Positions 16,543 through 26,278 of a stretch of 64,000 nucleotides of DNA are shown here, in pieces. The stretch is from the NCBI RefSeq assembly GCF_004791585.1, contig NZ_SRUU01000005.1, positions 93,236 through 157,235 on the forward strand, given 5' to 3'. Positions within the stretch are counted from its first letter, which is position 1. Every line of letters starts with the position of its first letter. The DNA comes from Mesorhizobium sp. M1C.F.Ca.ET.210.01.1.1 (GTDB lineage: Bacteria > Pseudomonadota > Alphaproteobacteria > Rhizobiales > Rhizobiaceae). The notes beneath the pieces were generated by a model, which was not told the origin of the DNA, did not search any database, and saw only the letters and a program-made list of their open reading frames with translations. The position numbers were made by a program, and so were the translations under genes.

Positions 16543-17537
16543 TTGGTGCTGCCGCCCTGCAAACGAATTCGCGGATCAAGCAGCGCCAGCGCCAGGTCCG
16601 AAATCAGGACACCGATGACCGTCAGAAAGGCGAGGAACATCAGGAACGACCCTGCCAGATACATGTCCTGGCTCTGCAGCGCCCTGATGAGCATCGGCCC
16701 GGTCGTTTCCAATGACAGCACGATCGCCGTGATTTCGGCGCCGGAAATGATGGCCGGCAGGATGGAGCCGATGTCTGAAATGAAGAAATTGAGCGCCATG
16801 CGCAGCGGATATTTGACCAGCGCCTTGAAGGGGTGAAGGCCTTTGGCGCGCGCGGTCACGACATATTGCTTGTGAAGTTCGTCGAGCAGATTGGCGCGCA
16901 GCCGCCGGATCATGCTTGCCGTGCCCCCGGTGCCGATGATCAAGACCGGGATCCAGAGATGGGCGAGGATCGACTTCGCCTTGGCCCAGCTCATCGGCTC
17001 GCCGAGATATTGCTGGTCCATGAGATGGCCGATGGACGTGCCGAACCAAATGTTGGCGAAATACATCAGGATCAGCGCGAGCATGAAGTTTGGAATGGCA
17101 AGGCCTAGAAGGCCGAACAACGTCAGGCCGTAGTCGCCCCAGCTGTATTGATGCGTGGCGGAGTACATGCCGATCGGAAAGGCGATGAGCCAGGTGAAGA
17201 TGATCGTGACGAAGGAAACCAGCACGGTGAGCCACATTCGGTCACCGATGACATCGCGAACCGGCAGCTCATATTCGAAGGAATAGCCGAAATCGCCGTG
17301 CAGCATTCCGCCGACCCAGTAGAAGTAGCGAATGACCGGCGGCTTGTCGAAACCATACTCCTTCCGCATCATCTGGATGCGATCGGAATCCACCGCTTCG
17401 CCCTGAGCCCGAAGCTCGGAAACATAGCTGTCGAAATAGTCGCCTGGGGGAAGTTCGATGATCGTGAACACCAGCGCCGATATGATCAGCAGCGTTGGAA
17501 CCATCACGGCGATGCGCCAGACAATATATCGAAGCAC
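16539..17537 (-). CDS. ABC transporter permease, OppB/DppB type
   Basis: This 332-residue protein starts with the signature MLRYIVWRIAVMVPTLLIIS and has six predicted helices. The coupling loop is VVTARAKGLHPFKALVKYPLRMAL, and the end (ALALLDPRIRLQ) matches OppB proteins. It is the second membrane subunit of the importer. The start at 17537 is two bases from the stop of the binding-protein gene, and the stop overlaps the next permease by four bases. It is longer than minimal DppB, in line with the peptide and nickel subfamily. Confidence 0.92.
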   Translation of the reverse strand: MLRYIVWRIAVMVPTLLIISALVFTIIELPPGDYFDSYVSELRAQGEAVDSDRIQMMRKEYGFDKPPVIRYFYWVGGMLHGDFGYSFEYELPVRDVIGDRMWLTVLVSFVTIIFTWLIAFPIGMYSATHQYSWGDYGLTLFGLLGLAIPNFMLALILMYFANIWFGTSIGHLMDQQYLGEPMSWAKAKSILAHLWIPVLIIGTGGTASMIRRLRANLLDELHKQYVVTARAKGLHPFKALVKYPLRMALNFFISDIGSILPAIISGAEITAIVLSLETTGPMLIRALQSQDMYLAGSFLMFLAFLTVIGVLISDLALALLDPRIRLQGGSTK

Positions 17538-17539
17538 GC

Positions 17540-19438
17540 TCAGGACTCTCCAAGCCAGAATGTGTCCGGCATATAGACACCGAAATAGGCGGTCGGGTCG
17601 TAGCCGTAGAGCGCCTTGTCAGGCAGATTGCGCAGCCGCGAGGACGCTAGAACCGGCTGATGCGTTCCGTTCACCGTGCCGATCGAAAACACCTGATCGG
17701 TGTAGATCGACAGCATTGAATTCCAGATTTCGGCGCGCTCCGTGGCTTCGGTCGATTCGTTCCAGCGCTTGAGCAAAGCCATCAACTCGACCACAGGCGG
17801 AAGGTCGGGCGCCTCGCCGACCGTGCCGTGAGACAAGTAGTGGGCACCCCAGAGCGGCCATTGCAACTGGTCGTCGATGGTGGGGGCCAACTGGTACGGG
17901 TTCATGTCAGCGGTCGGCACGCCATTGTCGATGCCCGACCAAATCGACATCATGATCTCGCCACCAAGCGCGCGGCTGCGGAAGATGTCTCGCTGCGAAG
18001 TCCGGACGAACAGGGCGATGCCGACCTGCCGCCAGTGATCGGTGATGAGTTCAAGCGCGTCGGTTTCCAGCGTGCTTTCGCCGGCCGTTTCCACGATGAC
18101 CTGCGCCGGGCGTCCATCGGGAAGGATCCGCAGACCGTCATCGTCGCGCGTCTTAAGCCCGACCTCGTCGAGCAGGGCGTTGGCCCGGTCGGGATCGTGC
18201 GCGACCCAGGCTTTCGCGAATTCCGGCCGGTAGAGCGGGCTCTCCGGCAGAACCGTATCGGCACTTTCCTGAGCCAATCCGTAGAACACGGCCAAATTGA
18301 TCTCGCGCCTGTCCACTGCGAGCGAAAGCGCGCGGCGCACGCGTACGTCGCGAAGAAGGCCACGCCACACCGGGTCGGCACAATTCAGATTGGGCAGCAG
18401 CGCCAGCCGCGAACCCTGTGTGCGTTTCCACAGATGCATCTTCACCGGGTAGCGCTTCTCCGCGTCCTTCAGGAAGGCGTAGTCGGCAAAGTCGATGCCC
18501 ATGCATTGCAGGTCGCTCTCGCCCGCACCGGTCTTGGCGGAAATGATCGCCGACGAGCTGACATTCATGACAACCCGGTCAATGTACGGCAGTTGCCGGC
18601 CATTCTCGTCTATTCGATGAAAGAACGGGTTGCGCTCGAAGACGAACTGCTCAGCCGGCGGCTTGGTCCGGTTCTGCCAGGGATCGAGCGTCGGCAGTTC
18701 CGGGTTCTCCGGGCGATACTGCCGCGACATGCGAATATGCAGGAGCGTCCATTTCTTGGCCCTGTTCTCCTCCATCAGGCCGGCGAGCCGGAACGGATCC
18801 TGGTATTTCTTGTGGAACTGCTTGAGATAGGCGGCCGGCAGGACAAGCGATAGCGGCGAAGCGGCAGCGAGCTTGGGCAGGAAGTCGGGATTGGGCGCAT
18901 CCCAACTGTAGCGCACCGTCAACGGATCGACGATCTCGAAGCGCGGCGGCTTGCCGTCCGCCAGCAGGGCCGGGGCGAGCCCGCCTTGCGAAAGCTCATC
19001 GTTCAGCCAGACATCTTCCCAGCAATAGCGAAAATCCTCCGGCGTCAGCAGGCTGCCGTCAGACCATTTATGTCCTTCCCGTATCTTGAAAGTGAAGATC
19101 CGATCATCCGCTACGTCGAAACTCTCGAGAATGTCGGGCTGCAGCTTGAGCTTTTCGTCATAGCCGACCAGGCGAGCATAGCCATAGATCGTCATCAGTC
19201 GGATATCTTTCTGGGTGCCGATGATCGTGCGCAGCGTTCCGCCATACTGGCCGGGCTGTCGGCCCATCGCAGCGAGATTCACCACGCGCGGGCTCTTGGG
19301 CAAGCGTTTGGCGAGTGCCGGCAGCGCCAGGGCCTTCAGCAGCGGCTGAAGAAATTCCGGCTCCAGATCGCCGGCGCGCAACGTGCTCGGCACAAATGCC
19401 GAAGCCATGAGTCCAAGGACGGTGCGCCGGCTGATCAA
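17540..19438 (-). CDS. Extracellular solute-binding protein family 5, Tat-exported, TTG start
   Basis: This 632-residue periplasmic binding protein of the OppA/DppA/YejA type contains the family region FTFKIREGHKWSDGSLLTPEDF and a C-terminal lobe with AVDRREIN and VPTADMNPYQ stretches. The N-terminus ([23 protein letters not shown]) is a twin-arginine signal with SRRTVLG as the Tat motif, so it is folded before export. The TTG at 19438 is chosen because it places that signal exactly at the N-terminus and overlaps the upstream ATPase stop as TTGA. An ATG 30 bases later would delete the twin arginines, so TTG is better supported. It delivers substrate to the two permeases downstream. Confidence 0.88.
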   Translation of the reverse strand: MISRRTVLGLMASAFVPSTLRAGDLEPEFLQPLLKALALPALAKRLPKSPRVVNLAAMGRQPGQYGGTLRTIIGTQKDIRLMTIYGYARLVGYDEKLKLQPDILESFDVADDRIFTFKIREGHKWSDGSLLTPEDFRYCWEDVWLNDELSQGGLAPALLADGKPPRFEIVDPLTVRYSWDAPNPDFLPKLAAASPLSLVLPAAYLKQFHKKYQDPFRLAGLMEENRAKKWTLLHIRMSRQYRPENPELPTLDPWQNRTKPPAEQFVFERNPFFHRIDENGRQLPYIDRVVMNVSSSAIISAKTGAGESDLQCMGIDFADYAFLKDAEKRYPVKMHLWKRTQGSRLALLPNLNCADPVWRGLLRDVRVRRALSLAVDRREINLAVFYGLAQESADTVLPESPLYRPEFAKAWVAHDPDRANALLDEVGLKTRDDDGLRILPDGRPAQVIVETAGESTLETDALELITDHWRQVGIALFVRTSQRDIFRSRALGGEIMMSIWSGIDNGVPTADMNPYQLAPTIDDQLQWPLWGAHYLSHGTVGEAPDLPPVVELMALLKRWNESTEATERAEIWNSMLSIYTDQVFSIGTVNGTHQPVLASSRLRNLPDKALYGYDPTAYFGVYMPDTFWLGES

Positions 19439-21330
19439 TGGCGCAACTCGCTGAAATCGGCCGAACGCCGGGCCAGCACGAGGTGGCCGCCGCCAAGATC
19501 GAGCGGCGACAGCATGCCCCCGTCGCCATCGTCGCGGAATTGCGGTCCCCATGCGCTTGTGTCGGAAGCGCCGCTGAGCTTCAACGTCTTGAAATCCATC
19601 GGCCTGTCGAGATCGGGGAAAGGCACTGCGGCGACCAGTGAGCGCGTGTAGGGGTGGATCGGTTTCCTGAGCAGGATTTCGCGCGGCGCAAGCTCGACGA
19701 TGCGCCCGCCGCACATCACCGCGATGCGGTCTGCCATGTAGTCCACCACCGCAAGGTTGTGGGATATGAACAGGTAGGTCAGTCCCAGTTCCTTCTGCAG
19801 GTCCTTCAGAAGGTTCAGGATCTGCGCCTGGACAGAGACGTCAAGCGCCGAAACCGGCTCGTCGCAGATCAGCAGTTCAGGCCCCAGCGCCAACGCGCGC
19901 GCGATGCCGATACGCTGACGCTGCCCGCCGGAGAAACTGTGCGGGTAACGCTTGATGAAGCGCGGATCGAGCCCGATTGCCTGCATCAGGTTCTTGACCA
20001 TGGCGAGTCGGGACGCGGCATTGCCGCGTTGATGGATTTCCAGCGGCTCGCTCAAGATGTTCTCCACCGTCATGCGAGGTGAAAGCGACGAAACCGGATC
20101 CTGGAAAACCATCTGGATTTTCGCGCGCAGCATGCGCAGGGCGTCTGCCTCGCCTTGCAAGACGTCGATCGGTCCGTCGCGGCCGTTGAAGATCACAGAA
20201 CCGCCGCTGGGAGTGACAGCCCGCATGAGGATCTTGCTGACGGTGGTTTTGCCGGAGCCGCTTTCGCCGACCAGGCCCAGGCATTCACCTCGCTTGATAT
20301 CGAAGCTCACGCCGTCCACGGCGCGAACAGTGGATTGATGATCCCCGCCGAACCATCCGGACTTGCGGATGGTGAAGGTCTTTTTCAGATCCTTGACCGA
20401 CAGCAGGATGTCGTTCGGCCCCTTCGATGGCGGCGTCGTCTGCTCGCCGAGCAGGTTCCCGACATTCACCGACACCTCGCGGAGCGCCTTTAGCCTTTCG
20501 CCAGGCTTCAGGTCGAAATGCGGAACGGCCGCCATCAGCCCCTTCAGGTAAGGGTGGCCTGGCCGGCGGAATATTGCCTCGACAGGTCCCGCCTCCATGA
20601 TCTCGCCATGGTACATGACCACCACCTCGTCGGCGACATTGGCGACCACGCCGAGGTCGTGCGTGATCAGCAGCATCGCCATGTTCAGCTTGGTCTGAAG
20701 CCCGCGCAGCAAGTGCAGGATCTGCGCCTGGATGGTGACGTCCAACGCCGTCGTCGGCTCGTCGGCGATCAACAGTGCTGGCCGGCAGATAAGCGCCATG
20801 GCGATCATGGCGCGCTGACGCAACCCTCCCGAAAGTTCGAAGGGATACATGTCATAGGCGCGCTTGGGGTTAGGAAAGCCGACAAGGCTGAGCATTTCCT
20901 CGGTCCGCGCCTTGCGCTCCGCACGAGCCATGGGCGTATGAATCTGCAGGGATTCGCTGACCTGGTTGCCGATCGTGTGCAGCGGCGACAGCGACGTCAT
21001 CGGCTCCTGGAAGATCTTGCCGATGCGGCTGCCTCTCAACGCCCGGATCTCGGGCCCGTCACGCGACATCTGCAGGATATCTTGCGTCGTGCCGGGCTTT
21101 TCAGGATCGGAAAACAGGATGCGACCGCGAACACGGGCTGTGTTCGGCAAAATACCCATCACTGCTTGGCTCAGAACCGATTTTCCGGAACCTGACTCGC
21201 CCACAAGCGCGGTAACCTTGCCGGGCAGGACACGAAGATTTGCGCGCCTGACGGCATGCAACGGTCCCCCGATAATGGCAAAGGAGATGCCAACATCTTC
21301 GATCCGCAGCAGATCAACACCCAAATTCAT
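19435..21330 (-). CDS. ABC transporter dual ATP-binding protein (OppD-OppF fusion)
   Basis: This 631-residue cytoplasmic protein contains two complete ATPase domains. Domain 1 has Walker A GESGSGKS near residue 45, signature LSGGLRQRA and Walker [13 protein letters not shown]. Domain 2 has Walker A GESGSGKT, signature FSGGQRQRI and Walker [13 protein letters not shown]. Both keep the catalytic glutamate and the histidine switch (LITHDLGV and FISHNLAV). It powers the peptide-type importer encoded immediately downstream. The ATG at 21330 is used; an in-frame GTG two codons upstream is possible. The gene follows the cyclase gene at 21477 after 146 bases on the same strand. Confidence 0.92.
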   Translation of the reverse strand: MNLGVDLLRIEDVGISFAIIGGPLHAVRRANLRVLPGKVTALVGESGSGKSVLSQAVMGILPNTARVRGRILFSDPEKPGTTQDILQMSRDGPEIRALRGSRIGKIFQEPMTSLSPLHTIGNQVSESLQIHTPMARAERKARTEEMLSLVGFPNPKRAYDMYPFELSGGLRQRAMIAMALICRPALLIADEPTTALDVTIQAQILHLLRGLQTKLNMAMLLITHDLGVVANVADEVVVMYHGEIMEAGPVEAIFRRPGHPYLKGLMAAVPHFDLKPGERLKALREVSVNVGNLLGEQTTPPSKGPNDILLSVKDLKKTFTIRKSGWFGGDHQSTVRAVDGVSFDIKRGECLGLVGESGSGKTTVSKILMRAVTPSGGSVIFNGRDGPIDVLQGEADALRMLRAKIQMVFQDPVSSLSPRMTVENILSEPLEIHQRGNAASRLAMVKNLMQAIGLDPRFIKRYPHSFSGGQRQRIGIARALALGPELLICDEPVSALDVSVQAQILNLLKDLQKELGLTYLFISHNLAVVDYMADRIAVMCGGRIVELAPREILLRKPIHPYTRSLVAAVPFPDLDRPMDFKTLKLSGASDTSAWGPQFRDDGDGGMLSPLDLGGGHLVLARRSADFSELRH

Positions 21331-21476
21331 TCTCACACCAGCCCCACTCTGGCGGGTCCCAGAAAGCGAGACTAGCGCATTGCCAGCTTAGAGCAACTTG
21401 GATTCGAAACGGTCGCCAGTGGGCGGAACCGGCGACCGGACTCCCTGCTACAGGCGTTGGGATCAGATCGTGCCGA

Positions 21477-22817
21477 CTATTGGATCTTCCGCGGGTCGCC
21501 CGCCGCCATGCGTGCGGCTTCGCGATGAAGCAGCATGACCTGCTCGGCGTCCGATATTCGGCCGTGAGTCGGCTCCAGCGCACCGTCTTCATCGAGACCA
21601 AGAGTACCCGACAGATCGGGTGAAAGCACCGTAAGCTTCTGCTTGATGCCAATCAGTTCCTCGTTGCCAAGCGTCAGCCAGCTGTTGGCGCCGCAATAGC
21701 TGGCGAAGTCCTTGCTGGCGAGAACGCTGTGCGGATATTTCTTGGTCAGCGTCTGGAGGCGCTGGACCTCATTCACAGCCGAGCCGAAGACCGAGAATGT
21801 GAGTCGGTCGGTAAGCCCGACATTACCGAACATCACATTGCCGACATGCAGGCCGATACCGAATTTTATATCGGACAGCCCCTTTTCCTTTCTGTGCAGG
21901 TTGAGATCCATCATGCGCGCCGTGGCCTTGTGCGCTGCCGCAAGAGCTGCCTGGCAGGCGATCTCGGACTGCGAGCGGTGCCTTTCGCAAGGATAGACGG
22001 CAATGAAGCCGTCACCTATGAAACTCATGATCTGCCCGCCCTTGCGATTGAAAGGTGCGGCGACGGCGTCGAAGAACTGGTTGAGCGTGTCGATGTAGAT
22101 TTCGCGGCCAGAGGTTTCGGCAAGTTTTGACGACCCGCGCATATCCCCCATCACCAGCGCGGCGCGGATTGTGTCTCCCTCGCCGCGCTTGATCTGACCG
22201 TCAAGCACGCGCCTGCCGGCGTCGCCGCCGAGATAAGTGGTCATCATGTTGTCGGCGAGCTTGGTGAGCACCGCCATCTTGGTTGCGATAGCGAGATGGC
22301 TTTGGATGCGCAGCAGCGCCGAAATCATGCTGTCGCTGAAGCCGGCAGCACTGTCAGTCGACCAGGACCCCATCATGCCCTGACTGGTGTTGCCGCTGAA
22401 GGGAAGCACGAAAGCCATGTAATCGGTGACGCCCATAAGCCTGAGGTCATCGAAAACAGGAAATTCCGACGGCATCGACGTGTCGAGCCGGCGTCGCAGA
22501 TGGTCGAGCTTGTTGCTGAGCAGATGGTAGTATGGGCTGGTTGCGAATCTGTCAGACAGCACGCCGGGCTTGCTGCGGAAGCTTTCCACTTCTATGCCCT
22601 CGCCGCGAAACCAGGTGAATCCAAGCGCATCATAAAGCGGATGAAGCATCGAAAAGCTCAGATGCACCCGCTTCAGCGGCAGGCCGGCGGCAGCCAGACG
22701 TTCGCAAAAGCCTTTTATCAATGTCTCCAGGTCGTGACCCGCCAGCGCCGATTGGTTCAGCCAATCGGCAACCTTGTCCATGAGAATGGTGGAAATTTCT
22801 GCTTGCGCTGCGCTCAT
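21477..22817 (-). CDS. Class III nucleotide cyclase with N-terminal sensor-like domain
   Basis: This is a 446-residue soluble protein. The C-terminal half (about 205-400) is a class III cyclase domain: metal aspartates lie in ALVMGDMRGSSKLAE and in SFIGDGFIAVYP, followed by the FGIGLHVGNVMFGNVG and VNEVQRLQTL segments. The N-terminal 200 residues resemble the GAF-like region found in many rhizobial cyclases (VHLSFSMLHPLYDALGFTWFRG). It lies upstream of the ABC importer on the same strand, which suggests that cAMP or cGMP made here is tied to import. The input ligand is unknown. Confidence 0.88.
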   Translation of the reverse strand: MSAAQAEISTILMDKVADWLNQSALAGHDLETLIKGFCERLAAAGLPLKRVHLSFSMLHPLYDALGFTWFRGEGIEVESFRSKPGVLSDRFATSPYYHLLSNKLDHLRRRLDTSMPSEFPVFDDLRLMGVTDYMAFVLPFSGNTSQGMMGSWSTDSAAGFSDSMISALLRIQSHLAIATKMAVLTKLADNMMTTYLGGDAGRRVLDGQIKRGEGDTIRAALVMGDMRGSSKLAETSGREIYIDTLNQFFDAVAAPFNRKGGQIMSFIGDGFIAVYPCERHRSQSEIACQAALAAAHKATARMMDLNLHRKEKGLSDIKFGIGLHVGNVMFGNVGLTDRLTFSVFGSAVNEVQRLQTLTKKYPHSVLASKDFASYCGANSWLTLGNEELIGIKQKLTVLSPDLSGTLGLDEDGALEPTHGRISDAEQVMLLHREAARMAAGDPRKIQ

Positions 22818-23112
22818 GCTATCTCAAAACCCGTCGAAGACGGAGCCACTATCGTTTGATCCGCCATAACACAGTCCGCCAACGACCCAAAGATAAGAAG
22901 TCAACGAGGTCGGCTCCAGCGGCAGAAGCGGCGAAGAATTTCCGCGATTACTGTCCGTGCAGCCAAAGGAACAGGCGTAACTGCATCTCTGTCTTGTGGC
23001 GTTATGTGGCGAGGCTGCCGGCGAAGTGCAATCTCCATCCTGACATTTGGCAAAAATTGCGCCGGCTCGGACGCCGTCAGGCCTTCACCACCGTGTCTCG
23101 GGCCAGCCGTCG

Positions 23113-24273
23113 TCAGACCGGCACCTTCGCCTTCAGGCTTGCGGCAGCCATCGCATAGCCGCCGGCCGCGCCATCGATGAAATGAAGGTGATCGCGCTGC
23201 AGCGGCGAGGCGACAAGGCATGTCATCAACGCCGATTTCTGGCGGTGCAGGCCATAATTGCAGATGCCTGCCTCTTCCGCCTGTTTCAGCCGGTCCTCGA
23301 TCCGTTGCGACACATCCGCCTCGACGTCGATGGTCATCTTCAAGCCGTCGTCGAACTTCCGGAAGTCCGAATTGCTGGCCACGTCGCGTTTGTAGATCTT
23401 CGGATCGAACCTGCCGATCGTCCAGCCACATCGATCGGTGATGGCCGTAAGCGTCATCAGGAATATTACCCACAGCTTCGCCAGCCACCGCCGTCCGGCC
23501 GGCGCCACGGCCCGCGCCTCGATATCGAGACCGGCGGGCAGCAAACTGTAGCTCGGCCCGCTCGCCGGCACCGGGTGGCCATCGCGCTCCTGCCTGCCGG
23601 CAAGGGCGATGACGTCGGAAACCAGTAACTGGAAACCGCGCAAGTCGCGCGACGCCCCCGGTATGGCTATGATCGAGACAATTTCGCCATGCCGGGCTTC
23701 GAGCGGGTTCCAGCGGCACGAGAGGCCGGTCAGATCCGGCCGCGCGCCGGCCGGCGCAGGCTCGATGCGGTAGCGCCCCGCTTTCATCTCGGCTTCCGCC
23801 CAGCTGCCGCCACCGCCGGCAAACATGGCATAGAAGACCGCTTCGGAGGCCCGGAACCTCGCCACGCGAACGTCGAGGCCTTGCGCTCTTATGTCCTTTA
23901 TCGGCACAATTGCAGCGCGCAAGGTCAGGTTCAGCTCGTCCGCCACCCATCTTTGGACAGCCGCCAGCGCGTTACGGGTGATCTCCAGCGCCGAGCCGGG
24001 AAACGCCACGACCGCGCCGTCGCCGCCGAAGACAAAGGGAAGATCTTGCCGGCCCAGCGCATTGAGCAGCGCCGAAATGACGCTGGCGCCGGCCATATTG
24101 ACGGTCTTATATCGCCCAGCCTCGATCGCCTTGGTCGAGCCGACGATGTCGGCGGTGGCCAGCGCCCAGCCATCGGGGAGAGGCTGATAGTTGTCGATAT
24201 CGGCAACGCTCTCGAACTTTGCGAAGACCGGCAGGGAAGCGACAAACGGGTCGGACGCGGCAGCTGTTTCCAT
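23113..24273 (-). CDS. DUF3095 protein, cyclase-fold
   Basis: This 386-residue protein matches the DUF3095 pattern: LPVFAKFESVADIDNYQPLPDGW, then ALATADIVGSTKAIEAGRYKTVNMAGA and LPFVFGGDGAVVAFPG. The two aspartate segments (TADIVGST and GGDGA) occupy the positions of the metal-binding loops of class III nucleotide cyclases, so it may be an active or degenerate cyclase; this is inference. The rest, with conserved cysteines and RDHLHFIDGAAGGYAMAA at the end, is specific to the family. Three possible ATGs lie close together (24291, 24279, 24273) and none has a strong ribosome-binding site. It lies upstream of the GAF-like cyclase on the same strand and diverges from a glycosyltransferase gene with a 92-base gap. 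Confidence 0.8.
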   Translation of the reverse strand: METAAASDPFVASLPVFAKFESVADIDNYQPLPDGWALATADIVGSTKAIEAGRYKTVNMAGASVISALLNALGRQDLPFVFGGDGAVVAFPGSALEITRNALAAVQRWVADELNLTLRAAIVPIKDIRAQGLDVRVARFRASEAVFYAMFAGGGGSWAEAEMKAGRYRIEPAPAGARPDLTGLSCRWNPLEARHGEIVSIIAIPGASRDLRGFQLLVSDVIALAGRQERDGHPVPASGPSYSLLPAGLDIEARAVAPAGRRWLAKLWVIFLMTLTAITDRCGWTIGRFDPKIYKRDVASNSDFRKFDDGLKMTIDVEADVSQRIEDRLKQAEEAGICNYGLHRQKSALMTCLVASPLQRDHLHFIDGAAGGYAMAAASLKAKVPV

Positions 24274-24365
24274 GAGCATCAGATAGCACATTCCACTGCT
24301 TGCAGGTGAAGTCGATCGTGCTTCGAAATTGACTTGCGCCGGCTTTCCGATGATAGGGTCCGGCG

Positions 24366-25454
24366 ATGCGAATTGCCTTCTACGCGCCGCTGAAGTCACC
24401 AAATCATCCGGTTGCCTCCGGCGACCGCCAGATGGCACGGACGCTGATCAAGGCGCTGGAGCATGCAGGGCATAGCGTCGAACTGGCATCCGAATTGCGC
24501 TTATATCTACGCGAACCGGAGCCGAAAAGTTTCGATGCGCTCAAGATCGAGGCCCAAGAGGAAGCCGCGCGGCTGACAAGGCTTTGGGATCGTGACGGCA
24601 AGCCCGATCTGTGGTTCTCCTATCATCCCTATTATAAGGCGCCGGACCTGATCGGGCCCGAGCTGGCGTCGGCCTTTGCCGTCCCCTATGTGACAGCGGA
24701 AGCTTCCTATTCGCGGCGGCGCAACGCTGGCTTGTGGGCCGATGCGCAAGCGCTGGTGGCGCGAGCCGTTGATCAGGCGGCGCTGAACATCTGCTTCACG
24801 CAAAGGGATCGTCAGGGACTGGCCGACGCGATACCCGATGCCGTGCTCGGCATGCTTGCGCCTTTCATCGACACATCGGCATTCCGGGAAACGCCGGCAC
24901 GGGGTTGTCCGACGCGCCTCGTCACGGTCGCCATGATGCGCCCGGGCGACAAAGTCGAAAGCTATCGCATGCTGGCGCAGGCGCTCGGTTCGATCGGCCA
25001 CTTGCCCTGGACTATGTCGGTGGTCGGCGACGGGCCTGCCCGTGACGAGGTCAAGGCGCAATTCGCCGGCTTGCCCGCCGACCGTATCGAATGGCTCGGC
25101 GCGATTGAGCCGGCCGCCGTGCCGGATGTCCTCTACGGTGGGGGAATATACGTCTGGCCGGGTTACGGCGAGGCCTATGGCATTGCCTATCTCGAAGCAC
25201 AGGCCGCCGGCCTTCCAGTGGTGGCTCAGGACATCGCCGGCGTGCCGGAGGTCGTGCGGGATGGCCAGGCCGGGTTTCTCACCCCGCCGGGCGATGTGGC
25301 GGCGTTCGCGTCCGCCATTGAAAGGCTTCTGGCCCGTAACGACGAAAGAACCGTCATGGCCGCAGAGGCCAGACGCTTCATCCTCGAAGAACGGTCCCTC
25401 GGCGCCGCGGCGGCACGTCTGGCCGAGCTTCTTGCGAAGATCCCGGTTTCATGA
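24366..25454 (+). CDS. Glycosyltransferase family 4
   Basis: This 362-residue GT-B enzyme has MRIAFYAPLKSPNHPVASGDRQMARTLIKAL as an acceptor-side N-terminus with a ligand loop, and a C-terminal donor domain with VVGDGPAR, GYGEAYGIAYLEAQAAGLPVVAQDIAGVPEVV and DGQAGFLTPPGD. The E-x7-E motif of GT4 enzymes is represented by EAYGIAYLE. Sugar donor and acceptor are unknown. The stop overlaps the next gene's start by four bases (ATGA), so it is coupled to a deacetylase-like protein, which suggests joint modification of a glycan. Confidence 0.88.
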   Translation: MRIAFYAPLKSPNHPVASGDRQMARTLIKALEHAGHSVELASELRLYLREPEPKSFDALKIEAQEEAARLTRLWDRDGKPDLWFSYHPYYKAPDLIGPELASAFAVPYVTAEASYSRRRNAGLWADAQALVARAVDQAALNICFTQRDRQGLADAIPDAVLGMLAPFIDTSAFRETPARGCPTRLVTVAMMRPGDKVESYRMLAQALGSIGHLPWTMSVVGDGPARDEVKAQFAGLPADRIEWLGAIEPAAVPDVLYGGGIYVWPGYGEAYGIAYLEAQAAGLPVVAQDIAGVPEVVRDGQAGFLTPPGDVAAFASAIERLLARNDERTVMAAEARRFILEERSLGAAAARLAELLAKIPVS

Positions 25455-26218
25455 CATCCGATCAGGTCTGGCAACCCCTAGTGGAAGAACTGGCGCGCTG
25501 GCAACGGGCGGGTCGTAAGGCAGACTTCTGGCTGCGTGACGATGACGCGGTGGATCCGACGCCCGCGCTCGATCGGCTGCTCGACCTCACCGATGAATTC
25601 GCGGTTCCGGTCACCCTGGCCGTCATTCCGGCCCTGACTGATGAGAAGCTTGTCGCCCAGCTTGACGGGGCGCCGCATGCCACGGTCGCCATCCATGGCT
25701 GGGCGCACCGAAATCATGCGCCTGGGGACCAGAAAAAGCAGGAGCTCGGCCCGCATCGCCCACGCCAGGCGGTGCTGGATGATCTGGCTCGCGGGCTGTC
25801 GCGCGTGACCGGCCTGCACGGCGCACGTGCCGTTCCGATGCTGGTGCCGCCCTGGAACAGGATCGACGCCGGCTTGGTACCCGACCTTGGATCGATAGGA
25901 TTTGCCGCATTGTCGGTCTACGGGCCGCCGAAGCCGGCTTCGCTGGCGGTCATCAACAGCAATGTCGACATCATGGATTGGCATGGCACGCGCGCTTGCC
26001 GCGATCATGGCCTGTTGGTTCAGGCGATCATCGCGCAATTGCGGCATGCATTCGACGGCGGCGAACCGGTCGGCTTGCTTACCCACCATCTCGTCCACGA
26101 TGAATCGGCCTGGCTTTTCCTCGAACGGCTGTTCACAATCACCGCACAGACCGAGGCCTGCTCATGGCTGCCGATCAGGACATTGATCGAGCGCAGCGCC
26201 GGCAGAGCAAGTCCATGA
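25451..26218 (+). CDS. Polysaccharide-deacetylase-like protein
   Basis: This 255-residue protein has the NodB/carbohydrate esterase 4 layout: FWLRDDDAVDPTPALDRLLDL carries the acidic metal ligands, VAIHGWAHRNHAP the histidines, and LLTHHLVHDE a late motif. Many relatives in Rhizobiales are annotated as polysaccharide deacetylases next to GT4 genes. Activity on an N-acetylated sugar is inferred. The coding sequence ends inside repeat copy B: the last four codons and the TGA are part of the element, so the original C-terminus may have been different. Confidence 0.75.
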   Translation: MTSDQVWQPLVEELARWQRAGRKADFWLRDDDAVDPTPALDRLLDLTDEFAVPVTLAVIPALTDEKLVAQLDGAPHATVAIHGWAHRNHAPGDQKKQELGPHRPRQAVLDDLARGLSRVTGLHGARAVPMLVPPWNRIDAGLVPDLGSIGFAALSVYGPPKPASLAVINSNVDIMDWHGTRACRDHGLLVQAIIAQLRHAFDGGEPVGLLTHHLVHDESAWLFLERLFTITAQTEACSWLPIRTLIERSAGRASP

Positions 26219-26272
26219 AAAGTGTGAGCGGTTTTCCGTCCGGAATGGCGTCAAAACAAGGAGATAGAGGAG
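26204..26272 (+). repeat. Dispersed palindromic intergenic repeat, copy B
   Basis: This copy matches copy A almost throughout (shared AAAAGTGTG, GGTTTTCCGTCCGGAAT, GCGTCAAAACAA and GATAGAG segments), though its left arm has diverged (AGAGCAAGTCC), weakening the hairpin. Its left end overlaps the 3' end of the deacetylase-like gene. It separates two convergent genes and may act in transcription termination or RNA stability. Confidence 0.75.
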
Positions 26273-26278
26273 AATAGC

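Noticed and set aside
22901..23950. Long minus-strand open frame of 349 codons
   Set aside because: It overlaps the DUF3095 gene in another frame, is rich in R/A/G as expected for a shadow frame in GC-rich DNA, and shows no family motif.
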